NCBI RefSeq assembly: GCF_004217185.1 | Contig: NZ_SHKL01000001.1 | Coordinates: 495,001-559,000, forward strand | Source of the DNA: Pseudonocardia sediminis | GTDB lineage: Bacteria > Actinomycetota > Actinomycetes > Mycobacteriales > Pseudonocardiaceae | Reading direction: 5' to 3' | Length of the DNA: 64,000 nucleotides | Shown: one piece after another, positions 23,028 to 32,124 of the stretch | Position numbering within the stretch: the first letter of the stretch is position 1 | Layout: each line of letters opens with the position of its first letter | Program-made: the position numbers and the translations under genes | The notes under the pieces: generated by a model | What the model saw: the letters and a program-made list of their open reading frames with translations, nothing else | What the model was told of the DNA's origin: nothing | The model's database searches: none

Positions 23028-26000
23028 TCAGCCCCGGGGAAGGTCGTCGACGGCCCGGCGGACCCGCTTCACCGACACCGGGTAGCGGGTCCGCATCGGG
23101 TGCGCGTAGAGCGAGACCCGCAGCTCCTCGATCATCCAGCCGATCTCGCGCAGCTCCGGCGACGGCTCGACGCCCGAGGGCAGCTCGGCGAGCAGCTCGT
23201 CGTACTCGTGGGCGACGCTGCGGACCTCGGCCGTCCACACGGCGTCCCGCTCCGCTCCGTTGCGCAGCTTGTCCAGCCGCACCTCGACGGCCTGCAGGTA
23301 CCGCTTCACGTCGCCCAGGCGGGTCGCGCCGGCCTCGGTGACGAAGCCCGGCCCGACGAGGCGGTCCAGCTGCGCGGCGACGTCGGCGACCCCGGCCCGG
23401 ACCAGCGGGCCCTTCAGGTCGGAGAGCTGCCGCTGCACCCGGTGCCACACCTCGAGCACCCCGCGCACCGCACCGAGCACCTCCAGGGTGGTCGCGCCCA
23501 GACGCATCCGCAGCAGCTCGGCCAGCCGCGCGAACTGTGCCTCGTCCCACGCCGGGCCGCCCCCGCGGGCGACGAGGTGGTCGGCGGCGGCGCGCACGCA
23601 GTCGGTGAGCATGGCGTCGACGGAGCCGTGCGGGTTCCGCGAGAGCGTGAGCTTCTCGGCGTTGGTCAGGCCGCGCTGGACCTGCTTGACCGGCGACGGC
23701 GCGCCGAGCAGCAGCAGCCGGCGGAGCCCGCGCCGGTGCGCCGGGTCGCGTTCGGCGGCGGTCGCGAACACGCGGACGTCGACCGTCTTCCCGCGGTCGA
23801 CGAGTCCCGGGTAGCCGGTCACGACGTGGTCGCCGCGCCGGATCGGGTGCTCGCGCGGGAGGTCGCCGATCGCCCAGGTGGTCAGCCCGGTGCGCTCGAT
23901 GTCGGTGCCGGCGGCGGCCAGCTCCTGGCGGACCTGGGGGGCCAGCTGGAGACGCAGGGCCTCCAGGTCGGTTCCCCTGGCCAGCTCCTTCCCGTTCTCG
24001 TCAAGAGCCCGGAAAGTCACTGTGAGGTGCTCGGGGAGTCGTTCGAGCTCCCAGTCCTCGCGCCGGATGTCGACGTTGCGCATCCGCCCGAGCTCGCGCT
24101 CCAGGCCGTCGAGCAGAGGCTCGTTCATCTCGGCGGAGTCGCGCCGGAGCCGGCTCAGGACGGCGCGGGCGTGGTCGGGCGCGGGGGAGAAGTTGCGCCG
24201 CAGCGTCCGTGGCAGGGTCTTGATCAGCGCGGTGACGAGCTCCTCGCGCAGCCCGGGCACCTGCCAGGTGAACGGCGTCGGGTCGACCTGGTGCAGTGCC
24301 GCTACCGGCACGTCGACCGTCACCCCGTCGCCCTGCTGCCCCGGCTCGAACGCGTAGGACAGCGGCAGCGTCAGCCCGCCCGCGGCCAGGTGGTCGGGGT
24401 AGGCGTCGCGGTCGACGGAGCGAGCGGCCTCGGTGGCCAGCATGTCCTCGGTGTAGGCGAGCAGGTCGGGGTCGCGGCGCTGCTCCTTCTTCCACCAGGA
24501 GTCGAAGTGCCGCCCGGAGACCACGCTCGCCGGGACGCGCTCGTCGTAGAAGGCGTAGAGCGTGTCCTCGTCGACGACCAGGTCGCGGCGACGGGCGCGG
24601 TGCTCGAGCTCCTCGGCGTCGTCGAGCAGCTCGCGGTTGGCGTGGAAGAACGGGTGCCGGGTCTCCCAGTCGCCTTCGACGAGGGCATGGCGCAGGAACA
24701 GCTCGCGCGAGACCTCGGGGTCGATCCGGCCGTAGTCGACGGCCCGGTCGGAGACCAGCGGGATGCCGTGCAGCGTGACCCGCTCGGTCGCGACGGCGGA
24801 CGCGCGCTTGCGTGACCAGCGCGGTTCCGAATATGTCTTCTTGACGAGATGTTGTGCGAGCGGCTCGATCCAGTCCGGGTTCACCGGCGCGACCGTGCGG
24901 GCCCAGAGCCGGGTCGTCTCGACCAGCTCGGCGGCCATCGTCCAGCGCGGTGGCTTCTTCGCCAGCGACGAGCCGGGCCAGATCGCGAACTTCGCCCCGC
25001 GGGCGCCCAGATACTCCTTGAGCCCTCGGCGTTCCTTCGGGTCCTTGCGGTCCTTCTTCTCCGCCGCCGGGTCGAGCAGGCCGACCTGGGACAGCAGACC
25101 CGACAGCAGGGCCTGGTGGATCCTGTCCGCGCTCTCCGCCCGGTCCGTACTCGCGTCGTCGGCGCTCATCCCCGCCCCGCGCGCGGCCTGGCGGAGCTGG
25201 CCGTGCAGGTCCCACCACTCGCGCACACGCAGGTAGTGCAGGAAGTCGTCCCGGATCTCACGACGGAACTTGCTGCCGGACAGCGCATCGCGGCGTTCGT
25301 TGAGGTGGTCCCAGAGTCGCAGGTAGGACAGGAAGTCCGACCCGTCGATCGAGAACCGCGCGTGCTTGGCGTCGGCGGCCTGGCGCTGTTCGACGGGCCG
25401 TTCGCGCGGGTCCTGCACGCTCAGCGCCGCGGTGATGACCAGCACCTCGCGCAGGCAGCCGACCCGGTTCGCCTCGACGAGCATCCGGCCCAGCCGCGGG
25501 TCGACCGGCAGCCGGGACAGGGACTGCCCGACGGCGGTGAGCGACGTCCGTCCCGTCTCCAGGGCGCCGAGCTCGTGGAGCAGCGCCAGGCCGTCGTCGA
25601 TCGACCGGCGGTCCGGGGGCTCCACGAACGGGAACGCCGAGATCTCGCCGAGGTCGAGCGCGATCATCTGCAGGACGACCGACGCCAGGTTGGTGCGCAG
25701 GATCTCCGGGTCGGTGAACTCGGGGCGGGCGTCGAAGTCGTCCTCGGCGTAGAGCCGGATCGCGATGCCGTCGCTCGTCCGCCCACAGCGGCCGGTGCGC
25801 TGGTTGGCGCTGGCCTGCGAGATCTTCTCGATCGGCAGGCGCTGCACCTTGAGCCGGCGCGAGTAGCGCGAGATGCGCGCGGTGCCGGTGTCGACGACGT
25901 AGCGGATCCCGGGCACCGTCAACGACGTCTCGGCGACGTTCGTGGCCAGCACCACCCGGTTGCCGGTATGGGCCTGCCAGACGCGCTGTTGCTCGGCCGT

Positions 26001-27587
26001 GGACAGACGTGCGTACAACGGGAGGATCTCGGTGTTGCGGAACTGCCTGCGCTCCAGCGCCTCCGCGGTGTCGCGGATCTCGCGCTCGCCGGGCAGGAAC
26101 ACCAGGACGTCGCCGGGGCCCTCGCGCTGCAGCTCCGCGACGGCGTCGCCGATGGCCTCGATCTCCTCGCGGTCGGGGTCGGCGTCCGGATCGTCGGGGT
26201 CGACGACGGGCCGGTAGCGGACCTCGACGGGGAACGTCCGCCCGGAGACCTCGACGATCGGCGCGGGCTCGGTGTCGGTCCCGAAGTGCTTCGCGAAGCG
26301 TTCCGGGTCGATGGTCGCCGAGGTGATGACGACCTTGAGGTCCGGACGGCGGGGGAGCAGCCGGGTCAGGTAGCCCAGGATAAAGTCGATGTTGAGGCTG
26401 CGCTCGTGCGCCTCGTCGATGATCAGCGTGTCGTACTGGGTGAGGTCCTTGTCGCCGGACAGCTCGGCCAGCAGGATGCCGTCGGTCATGAGCTTGACCA
26501 GCGTGGAGTCGCCGACCTGGTCGGTGAACCGCACCTTCCAGCCGACCGCGCCACCGATCTCGACGCCCAGCTCCTCGGCGATCCGGGCCGCCACCGTCCG
26601 CGCGGCGAGACGCCGGGGCTGGGTGTGGCCGATCATGCCGTGCACGCCGCGCCCGAGCTCCAGGCAGATCTTGGGCAGCTGCGTCGTCTTCCCGGACCCG
26701 GTCTCGCCGGCGACGATCACGACCTGGTTGTCCCGGATCGCGTCCGCGATCTCCTCGCGGCGCGCGCTGACCGGCAGCGTCGGCGGGTAGGTGATCCTCG
26801 GGAACGCTTCGCGGCGGCGCGCCAGCCGGTGCTCGGCGGCCGCGACGGACGACGCGACACGCTGCTGGGCGCGTCCGTCGCGGGAACGGCGCAGGCGGTG
26901 CCGCAGCCGGTCGGCCTCGGCCGGTCCGAGCGCGTCGATCCGCTCGGTGAGCGCGTCGAGCTCGGCGGGCCCCAGCGGGGGCACATCCGGCTCGTCCACG
27001 CGCCGCTCCGCTGCACGAGAGCTGCCCTCGTCCACTCCTGCCCGCCGCTCCGGCGCACGAGAGCCCCGGCCGTCCACCCTTGCCCGCCGCTCCGGGGCAC
27101 GAGAGCTGCTCTCGTCCACTCCGGTTGCACGAGAGCTGCTCGCGTCCATCCCGGTGGGACGGGAGGGGCTCTCGTCCACGGCTCCCGGTGAGGTTGGGGC
27201 GGGGCCGGGCGCGTTGACGGACGCGCTCCGGCCCCGCGGCCCGCGTCGGCGCGGCCGGCGCCCGCGGGCCGGGCGGCCGCTCGCGGCGCCTCCCGGCTCG
27301 GGGGCGGCCTGCGCAGCGGCGTGATGGTCGGTGTCGGTGGACCGGGAATCAGGGGACCGGGTGTCAGTGGACCGGGAGTCAGGGGACCGGGAATCGGTGG
27401 ACCGGGCGCCGGGGCGGCGGTCGGGTCGGCGGGACCGTCGTCCGTCGGTGCGTCGCCCGTCGGAGGGGCCCTGCGCGCTCGCGTCGGTGCTCACGGACGG
27501 GGACTGCTCGGACGGGTGGGTGTCGGAGGGTCCGGTAGGGCCGCCGTTGTCGCTGCGGTCGCCGGTCGAGGCCGAAGTGGGGGACAT
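23028..27587 (-). CDS. hrpA: ATP-dependent DEAH-box RNA helicase HrpA
   Basis: About 1519 aa from ATG 27587; the open frame continues to 28205 but upstream residues are not helicase-like and overlap the next gene. Domains: a roughly 215-residue disordered Arg/Ser/Pro/Asp-rich extension with tandem repeats, then RecA1 with GETGSGKTTQ (about 292-301) and DEAH (about 390), SAT motif, RecA2 with the QRTGRCGR box, then HA2, OB and the long HrpA C-terminal domain. It unwinds RNA; E. coli HrpA acts in mRNA processing and collided-ribosome rescue. The N-terminal extension is unusually long. Confidence 0.93.
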   Translation of the reverse strand: MSPTSASTGDRSDNGGPTGPSDTHPSEQSPSVSTDASAQGPSDGRRTDGRRSRRPDRRPGARSTDSRSPDSRSTDTRSPDSRSTDTDHHAAAQAAPEPGGAASGRPARGRRPRRRGPRGRSASVNAPGPAPTSPGAVDESPSRPTGMDASSSRATGVDESSSRAPERRARVDGRGSRAPERRAGVDEGSSRAAERRVDEPDVPPLGPAELDALTERIDALGPAEADRLRHRLRRSRDGRAQQRVASSVAAAEHRLARRREAFPRITYPPTLPVSARREEIADAIRDNQVVIVAGETGSGKTTQLPKICLELGRGVHGMIGHTQPRRLAARTVAARIAEELGVEIGGAVGWKVRFTDQVGDSTLVKLMTDGILLAELSGDKDLTQYDTLIIDEAHERSLNIDFILGYLTRLLPRRPDLKVVITSATIDPERFAKHFGTDTEPAPIVEVSGRTFPVEVRYRPVVDPDDPDADPDREEIEAIGDAVAELQREGPGDVLVFLPGEREIRDTAEALERRQFRNTEILPLYARLSTAEQQRVWQAHTGNRVVLATNVAETSLTVPGIRYVVDTGTARISRYSRRLKVQRLPIEKISQASANQRTGRCGRTSDGIAIRLYAEDDFDARPEFTDPEILRTNLASVVLQMIALDLGEISAFPFVEPPDRRSIDDGLALLHELGALETGRTSLTAVGQSLSRLPVDPRLGRMLVEANRVGCLREVLVITAALSVQDPRERPVEQRQAADAKHARFSIDGSDFLSYLRLWDHLNERRDALSGSKFRREIRDDFLHYLRVREWWDLHGQLRQAARGAGMSADDASTDRAESADRIHQALLSGLLSQVGLLDPAAEKKDRKDPKERRGLKEYLGARGAKFAIWPGSSLAKKPPRWTMAAELVETTRLWARTVAPVNPDWIEPLAQHLVKKTYSEPRWSRKRASAVATERVTLHGIPLVSDRAVDYGRIDPEVSRELFLRHALVEGDWETRHPFFHANRELLDDAEELEHRARRRDLVVDEDTLYAFYDERVPASVVSGRHFDSWWKKEQRRDPDLLAYTEDMLATEAARSVDRDAYPDHLAAGGLTLPLSYAFEPGQQGDGVTVDVPVAALHQVDPTPFTWQVPGLREELVTALIKTLPRTLRRNFSPAPDHARAVLSRLRRDSAEMNEPLLDGLERELGRMRNVDIRREDWELERLPEHLTVTFRALDENGKELARGTDLEALRLQLAPQVRQELAAAGTDIERTGLTTWAIGDLPREHPIRRGDHVVTGYPGLVDRGKTVDVRVFATAAERDPAHRRGLRRLLLLGAPSPVKQVQRGLTNAEKLTLSRNPHGSVDAMLTDCVRAAADHLVARGGGPAWDEAQFARLAELLRMRLGATTLEVLGAVRGVLEVWHRVQRQLSDLKGPLVRAGVADVAAQLDRLVGPGFVTEAGATRLGDVKRYLQAVEVRLDKLRNGAERDAVWTAEVRSVAHEYDELLAELPSGVEPSPELREIGWMIEELRVSLYAHPMRTRYPVSVKRVRRAVDDLPRG
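27014..27160 (-). repeat. imperfect 30/42-bp tandem repeats in the hrpA 5' region
   Basis: Five units beginning CACGAGAGC (plus strand) with 42- or 30-bp spacing share CTCGTCCACTCC and CGCCGCTCCGG blocks. They encode repeated SSRAPERRAGVDE-like peptides at about residues 142-191 of the helicase extension. Confidence 0.8.
27339..27413 (-). repeat. 15-bp tandem repeats at the hrpA N-terminus
   Basis: Five units close to GGACCGGGAATCAGT (plus strand) encode alternating S-T/P-D-S/T-R pentapeptides at about residues 58-83 of the helicase. The reading frame is kept because the unit is a multiple of three. Confidence 0.85.
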
Positions 27588-27895
27588 CGTGGGTTCAGTC
27601 TGCCTGGTGGGCCGCGCCGGCACCGGAACGGACCACGACCATGGTGATCGGGCTCGCACGCGGGGCGCAACGGATTTGCCGGTGAGGTGGTGGGTGAAGG
27701 TGTCCGAACCGGGCGCCGGTCGCCTCGCGGCGAGTGGCACACCGCGGTTCCAGCCGAACGGTATTCCGCGGCGGCTCTTGTTATTGCGGCCCGGGGACAC
27801 GGCATCGCCCGGTTCGGACTCTCTCCTCAACGGGTGACCCCTGCGGATCATTCCCGCGCCCCGGGTATGACCGTCGCCACCGCTGCGGCGGGTCG
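27588..27895. other. 308-nt gap between hrpA and an SDR gene
   Basis: This is the sequence upstream of hrpA and downstream of the SDR on the same strand. I see no convincing gene, tRNA or strong hairpin. It should contain the hrpA promoter, but I cannot pick a reliable -35/-10 pair. Confidence 0.5.
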
Positions 27896-28744
27896 TCAGG
27901 CAGTGCGCCGACGTAGCCGACGCAGCCCGAAACTGCGGCGCAGACGCCCGGTGGCGAACCGCTCGGGGAGCATCACGGTCATGGCGGGGACCCGGCGCGC
28001 CTCGGGACTCGCGCCGTAGCTCAGGCGCGGAGCGGGGCTGCGGACGATGTCGAGGACGACCGCGGCGATCCCCGCCGGGTCCGCGCCGCCGTCCAGGCGT
28101 TCGTGCAACGTGCGGTGGGCGGCCTCGCGGGTGTGGTCGTAGTCGGCGATCACGCCGCTCGAGGCGGACGCGGACGGCCCGATCTCGGAGGTGAACGTCC
28201 CGCACTCGATCAGGCTGACGTCGACCCCGAGATCGGCGACCTCGTGGTGCAGCGCCTCGGTGTAGCGGGCCAGAGCGGCCTTGGACGCGGCGTAGAAGCC
28301 CGATCCCGGCTCGCCGACCCAGGCGGCCAGCGACCCGATGTTGACGATCCGGCCGTGCCGCCGGGCGCGCATCCCGGGCAGCACCGCGTTGCTGACGCGG
28401 GTGACGCCGAACAGGTTCGTCGCGAACACGGCCTCGGCCTGGGCGGTGGTGGTCTCCTCGGCGACGCCCTCGTGCAGCACCCCGGCGTTGTTGACCACGA
28501 CGTCGATCCGCCCGGCCCGGGCCAGCACCGATCCGACGCAGGCGTCCACGGAGCCGGGGTCGGTCACGTCCAGGCGCAGCATCGTGACGCCGTCGGCGTC
28601 GTCCCGGTCGACGCGGCTGGTACCGAACACGGTGAACCCCTCCGCGGCGAGCCGCAGGGCGATCGCCCTGCCGATACCCGTTGAGGCGCCGGTGACCAGG
28701 GCGACCGGTGCGTCACCGGGTTCGGAGGGCAGCGAGGGCGGCAT
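27896..28744 (-). CDS. SDR-family oxidoreductase
   Basis: 282 aa from ATG 28744, with an upstream alternative at 28804. Classical SDR: TGASTGIG cofactor loop, NNAGV, Ser of NIGSLAAW, and the intact YAASK catalytic pair. The C-terminus (after about residue 185) is extended and ends in a strongly basic run (RLRRSFGLRRLRRR). Substrate unknown. Confidence 0.88.
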   Translation of the reverse strand: MPPSLPSEPGDAPVALVTGASTGIGRAIALRLAAEGFTVFGTSRVDRDDADGVTMLRLDVTDPGSVDACVGSVLARAGRIDVVVNNAGVLHEGVAEETTTAQAEAVFATNLFGVTRVSNAVLPGMRARRHGRIVNIGSLAAWVGEPGSGFYAASKAALARYTEALHHEVADLGVDVSLIECGTFTSEIGPSASASSGVIADYDHTREAAHRTLHERLDGGADPAGIAAVVLDIVRSPAPRLSYGASPEARRVPAMTVMLPERFATGRLRRSFGLRRLRRRTA

Positions 28745-28868
28745 CGACGGGCTCCGTTCGATCGGCGCGTGGCGCCAGGATGAACATGCTCCGTCGGCGG
28801 GCACAGGGCCGTCGGGGTTCGGACGCTACCCCGCGGTCACCGGTGCCGCCGGTGAACCGGCCGGGCGG

Positions 28869-29690
28869 CTACAGGGCCTCGAGGACCCCGTCCGTCCACG
28901 GCGTCCAGGCCTCGATCGCCCACGGCCCGAACGCGCGGTCGGTGAGGACGACGGCGGCCGCGCCGGCGTCCGGGTCCACCCACAGGAACGTCCCCGACTG
29001 CCCGAAGTGCCCGAACGTCCGCGGCGAGCTGTTCCGCCCGGTCCAGTGCGGGTCCTTGCCGTCGCGGATCTCGAAGCCCAGGCCCCAGTCGTTCGGCTTC
29101 TGCCGGCCGTAGCCGGGGAGGATCCCGTCCATGCCGGGGAACGCCACCGAGGTGGCCTCGGCGACGGTGTCCGGGGCGAGCAGCGTCGGTGCCTGCAGTT
29201 CGGCGGCGAAGCGCGCGAGATCGGCGGCCGTCGACACCGCACCGGCGCCGGGGGAGCCCTCCAGGCGGGTGCCGGTCAGGCCGAGCGGTTCGCACACGGC
29301 CTCGTGCAGGTAGTCGGCGAACGGGATCCCGGTCGCCTGCGCCACGGCGTCGCCGAGGACGGCGAACCCGGTGTTGGAGTAGATCCGCCGGGTGCCGGGG
29401 TCGGCCTGGACGGCGTCGGAGTCGAACGCCAGACCGGAGACGTGGGCGGCGAGGTGACGCACCGTGGAGCCGGGAGGGCCGGCCGGGTGGCCCCACTCGA
29501 GCGCGCCCTCCTCCACCGCGACCAGCACGGCGTAGGCGGAGAGCAGCTTCGTCACCGAGGCCAGGCCGAACTCGCGGTCGAGGTCTCCGGCCTCGGCCAG
29601 GACCGAACCGTCCCTCCCGACGACGACGGCGGCGACGTGGTCGACGGGCCAGTCCAGGACGCGGCGTACGGCGGGGGCGAGCTCGCTCAC
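28869..29690 (-). CDS. serine beta-lactamase-family hydrolase/esterase
   Basis: 273 aa from GTG 29690; a longer frame to 29741 is possible. It has the class C/EstB-like set: SVTK (Ser and Lys of SxxK, about 43-46), YSN (about 105) and HFGQSG (about 228) near the KTG position. There is no signal peptide, which argues for a cytoplasmic esterase or peptidase rather than a secreted beta-lactamase. Divergent from the hydrolase at 29811. Confidence 0.85.
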   Translation of the reverse strand: MSELAPAVRRVLDWPVDHVAAVVVGRDGSVLAEAGDLDREFGLASVTKLLSAYAVLVAVEEGALEWGHPAGPPGSTVRHLAAHVSGLAFDSDAVQADPGTRRIYSNTGFAVLGDAVAQATGIPFADYLHEAVCEPLGLTGTRLEGSPGAGAVSTAADLARFAAELQAPTLLAPDTVAEATSVAFPGMDGILPGYGRQKPNDWGLGFEIRDGKDPHWTGRNSSPRTFGHFGQSGTFLWVDPDAGAAAVVLTDRAFGPWAIEAWTPWTDGVLEAL

Positions 29691-29810
29691 CGGTCGCACC
29701 GCCGGTCGGAGAAGTCGATGTCCATCGGTCCATCGTCGCACCGCCGACCGGGTGCCGGGGCCCTACGGTCGAGGTGACGGGCCGGCGGGACGAGGAGGCT
29801 GCGGGGGGAC

Positions 29811-30599
29811 ATGGCGACGGTGGATGTCGACGGGGCCGAGCTGTACGTCGAGACGGTCGGTGAGGGTCCGCCGTTGCTGATCGTGCAGGGAGGGATGGGG
29901 GACGCGGGCGCCTCGGCGCAGCTGGCCACCGAGCTCGCCCGCACCCACCGCGTGATCACCTACGACCGGCGTGGCATCGCCCGCAGTGGCGCCGGGGACG
30001 GGGTGGTGACGATGGACCGCCATGCCGACGACGCGGCCGCCGTGCTCGGTGCGACGGCGGACGGGCTCGCCGCGGTGGTCGGGGTGAGCATCGGCGCACT
30101 GCTCGGGCTGCACCTGGTCTGTCGGCATCCGGACGTGGTGTCCGTCCTGGTCGCGCACGAGCCGCCGATGACGGCGCTGGTGCGCGACGACGACGCGGCG
30201 GCCGCACTGGACCGCGCCGCCGAGCTCGCCCGTGATGACGTGTGGGCGGCGATCCGGCACATGGCGGAGTTCACCGGGGCCGGCGACACCGCCGAGCCGG
30301 GGTACCGCCCCGCGCCGCCCGCAGGTGATCCGGAGGCGGGGCTGCGCCGTTTCTTCGATCACGACTTCCCCGCCGTGCGCACGTCGGACATCGGGGTCGA
30401 TCGGATCGCGGCATCGGCAGTGCCCGTGGTGCCGACCGGAGGAGTGCAGTCGCGCGGACGCTGGGAGTACCGCTGTGCCGAGGCACTGGCCCGCGGGCTG
30501 GGCCGGGATCTGGTCGAGCTGCCGGGCGGGCACGACGGCCCGGTCGCCCACCCTGCGGCCGCGGCGGCCGCGCTGCGCACACTGGTCCGGTCGGAGTGA
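29811..30599 (+). CDS. alpha/beta hydrolase
   Basis: 262 aa from ATG 29811, preceded by GGGGGAC. Fold markers are the oxyanion QGGMGDA, YDRRGIARS, the elbow GVSIGA (about 92-97, in place of GxSxG with Gly) and the C-terminal His in ELPGGHDGPV. A small cap domain lies between. Substrate unknown. Confidence 0.85.
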   Translation: MATVDVDGAELYVETVGEGPPLLIVQGGMGDAGASAQLATELARTHRVITYDRRGIARSGAGDGVVTMDRHADDAAAVLGATADGLAAVVGVSIGALLGLHLVCRHPDVVSVLVAHEPPMTALVRDDDAAAALDRAAELARDDVWAAIRHMAEFTGAGDTAEPGYRPAPPAGDPEAGLRRFFDHDFPAVRTSDIGVDRIAASAVPVVPTGGVQSRGRWEYRCAEALARGLGRDLVELPGGHDGPVAHPAAAAAALRTLVRSE

Positions 30600-30633
30600 C
30601 CAACAGAGGGTCTGCTCGCTGTACGTGAAGCTG

Positions 30634-30653
30634 GTTCATTCGGCCGAGTGAAC
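30634..30653. promoter_or_regulatory. 20-bp palindrome, candidate operator
   Basis: GTTCATTCGGCCGAGTGAAC is a dyad with 9 of 10 positions symmetric. It lies about 80 nt before the DUF4190-like gene, in a short AT-richer patch that could hold its promoter. The binding factor is unknown. Confidence 0.4.
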
Positions 30654-30734
30654 GTGGCATTCAGGCGTACCCAAAGCTGATGAGACGGATCGGTGCGGCG
30701 ATAACGGCGGCGCCCGGCGAACGACATTCCGCAC

Positions 30735-31976
30735 GTGACCACGCCAGAGACGCCCTACGGGCAGCCGCAGAACACCACCCCTCCTCAGTCGCAGGACTAC
30801 CGTCACGCCGCACCCGAGCAGCCGGTCCACGACCGCGCCGGGTACCCGCAGCAGTACGGCCGGCCGCAGTACGGCGAGCAGCAGTACGGCCGGCAGACCT
30901 ACGGCCGGCACGGACAGGCCCCGCAGCAGGGCTACGGACAGCCGCAGGCCTACGGGCAGCCGTCCGGCCCGCACGCCTTCGGCCCGCAGGGTCCGGGGCA
31001 GCCGTCCGCCGGTTACCCGCGGCCCGCCGGCCAGAGCGGCCCGCCGCGGATCCCCGGCCACGCCGGCCCGCAGCAGCGCGTCCCGGGGAACACCGGTCCG
31101 CAGCAGGTGCCCGGTCAGTACGGCGCCCCGATCGGTGACGACCGGTCCGGGTACCCGCAGGCCCCCGGCTACGCCGCCGCCCCTCAGCAGACCGCAACCG
31201 CCGCGGCGCAGCAGGCTCCGGCCTACGCCCGCGACGCCCGTGAGATCCCGGTGCAGGCGAACTACGGCCAGCCCGCCGGTCTGCCGGCACACCCGGCCGC
31301 GGCCGTCGCGCTGACCGCTCCGAAGAACGGTCTCGGCATCGCCGCGCTCTGTCTCGGCATCGTCGGGATGCTGTTCGGCCTGGTTCCGTTCACCGGGTTC
31401 GTGGCCTTCGCACTCGGCGCGATCGGCGCCATCCTCGGCCTGGTCGGCTTCTCCCGGGCACGCAAGCGTGTCGCCACCAACCTGAAGACCGCCGTCTCCG
31501 GCACGATCCTGTCGCTCATCGCGATCGCACTGGGGATCTGGGGCATGGTCATCGTGTTCACCGGCCTCAACCAGCTCGCCACGGACCTGAACAACATCCC
31601 TTCGGCTTCGGCACCTGTCACCACGGGCGACGGAGTCGCGGTGCCGGCCGACGTCACCACCCCGGCCTCCGCCGGCAAGCGCACCTATCAGCTTGAGGTC
31701 ACCGGCGATGCGAAGAAGATGATGGTCGCTTATGGCACCGACAGCGCAACAAGCTCCGCTTCGGACTACCAGTCACTGCCCTGGCGTAAGACGGTGGAGA
31801 CCAACGGCGACTATGCCTACGCCAGCGTGACTGCCACCAGCAACGGTCCCGGCTCGATCACCTGCACGATCACCGACACCGCGACGGGGCAGGTCATGGC
31901 TTCCAAGACTGCCAAGTCCCTCGATGACAGCGAATACGCCTCGGCCAACGTCTCCTGCAATTCGATGGGCTACTGA
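30735..31976 (+). CDS. DUF4190-type membrane protein with MmpS-like C-terminal domain
   Basis: 413 aa from GTG 30735. Residues 1-190 are a Gln/Gly/Tyr/Pro-rich disordered tail with repeated YGQP/YGRP motifs, like many actinobacterial envelope proteins. Two or three hydrophobic helices lie at about 197-285 (NGLGIAALCLGIVGMLFGLV and GTILSLIAIALGIWGMVIVF). Residues about 312-413 form a soluble beta-rich domain resembling MmpS proteins, expected outside the membrane. Base composition falls slightly toward the 3' end. Function unknown; a cell-envelope role is inferred. Confidence 0.75.
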   Translation: MTTPETPYGQPQNTTPPQSQDYRHAAPEQPVHDRAGYPQQYGRPQYGEQQYGRQTYGRHGQAPQQGYGQPQAYGQPSGPHAFGPQGPGQPSAGYPRPAGQSGPPRIPGHAGPQQRVPGNTGPQQVPGQYGAPIGDDRSGYPQAPGYAAAPQQTATAAAQQAPAYARDAREIPVQANYGQPAGLPAHPAAAVALTAPKNGLGIAALCLGIVGMLFGLVPFTGFVAFALGAIGAILGLVGFSRARKRVATNLKTAVSGTILSLIAIALGIWGMVIVFTGLNQLATDLNNIPSASAPVTTGDGVAVPADVTTPASAGKRTYQLEVTGDAKKMMVAYGTDSATSSASDYQSLPWRKTVETNGDYAYASVTATSNGPGSITCTITDTATGQVMASKTAKSLDDSEYASANVSCNSMGY

Positions 31977-32025
31977 GACCAGCCGCGCTTGAGTCGAGAA
32001 GTCGGCCGGCAACGGCCCTCATTCT

Positions 32026-32108
32026 CACCGGGCCGCGCACGGTGGTCACGCACGAATCGCGGCCCGGTGGCCACGAGACCCCTCCCCAGGGACGCCAGGG
32101 GAGGGGTC
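32026..32108. terminator. two hairpins between convergent genes
   Basis: First hairpin: CACCGGGCCGCG (32026-32037) pairs perfectly with 32058-32069. Second: GACCCCTCCCC (32077-32087) pairs perfectly with 32098-32108 across a 10-nt loop and is followed by TT. They sit between the end of the DUF4190 gene and the end of the ABC permease, so they can serve both directions. Confidence 0.75.
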
Positions 32109-32124
32109 TTCGGCGTTGCAGGGC

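Noticed and set aside
27014-27413. CRISPR array
   Set aside because: Repeats are in-frame tandem units of 15, 30 or 42 bp within a gene, without spacers or cas genes.
27588-28205. N-terminal extension of HrpA beyond 27587
   Set aside because: It overlaps the SDR gene 3' region on the same strand and encodes unlike residues; ATG 27587 precedes the recognisable repeat-rich arm.
28869-29690. Antibiotic-resistance beta-lactamase
   Set aside because: It has the SxxK/YSN fold but no signal peptide, and its closest resemblance is to esterase/hydrolase members of the superfamily.
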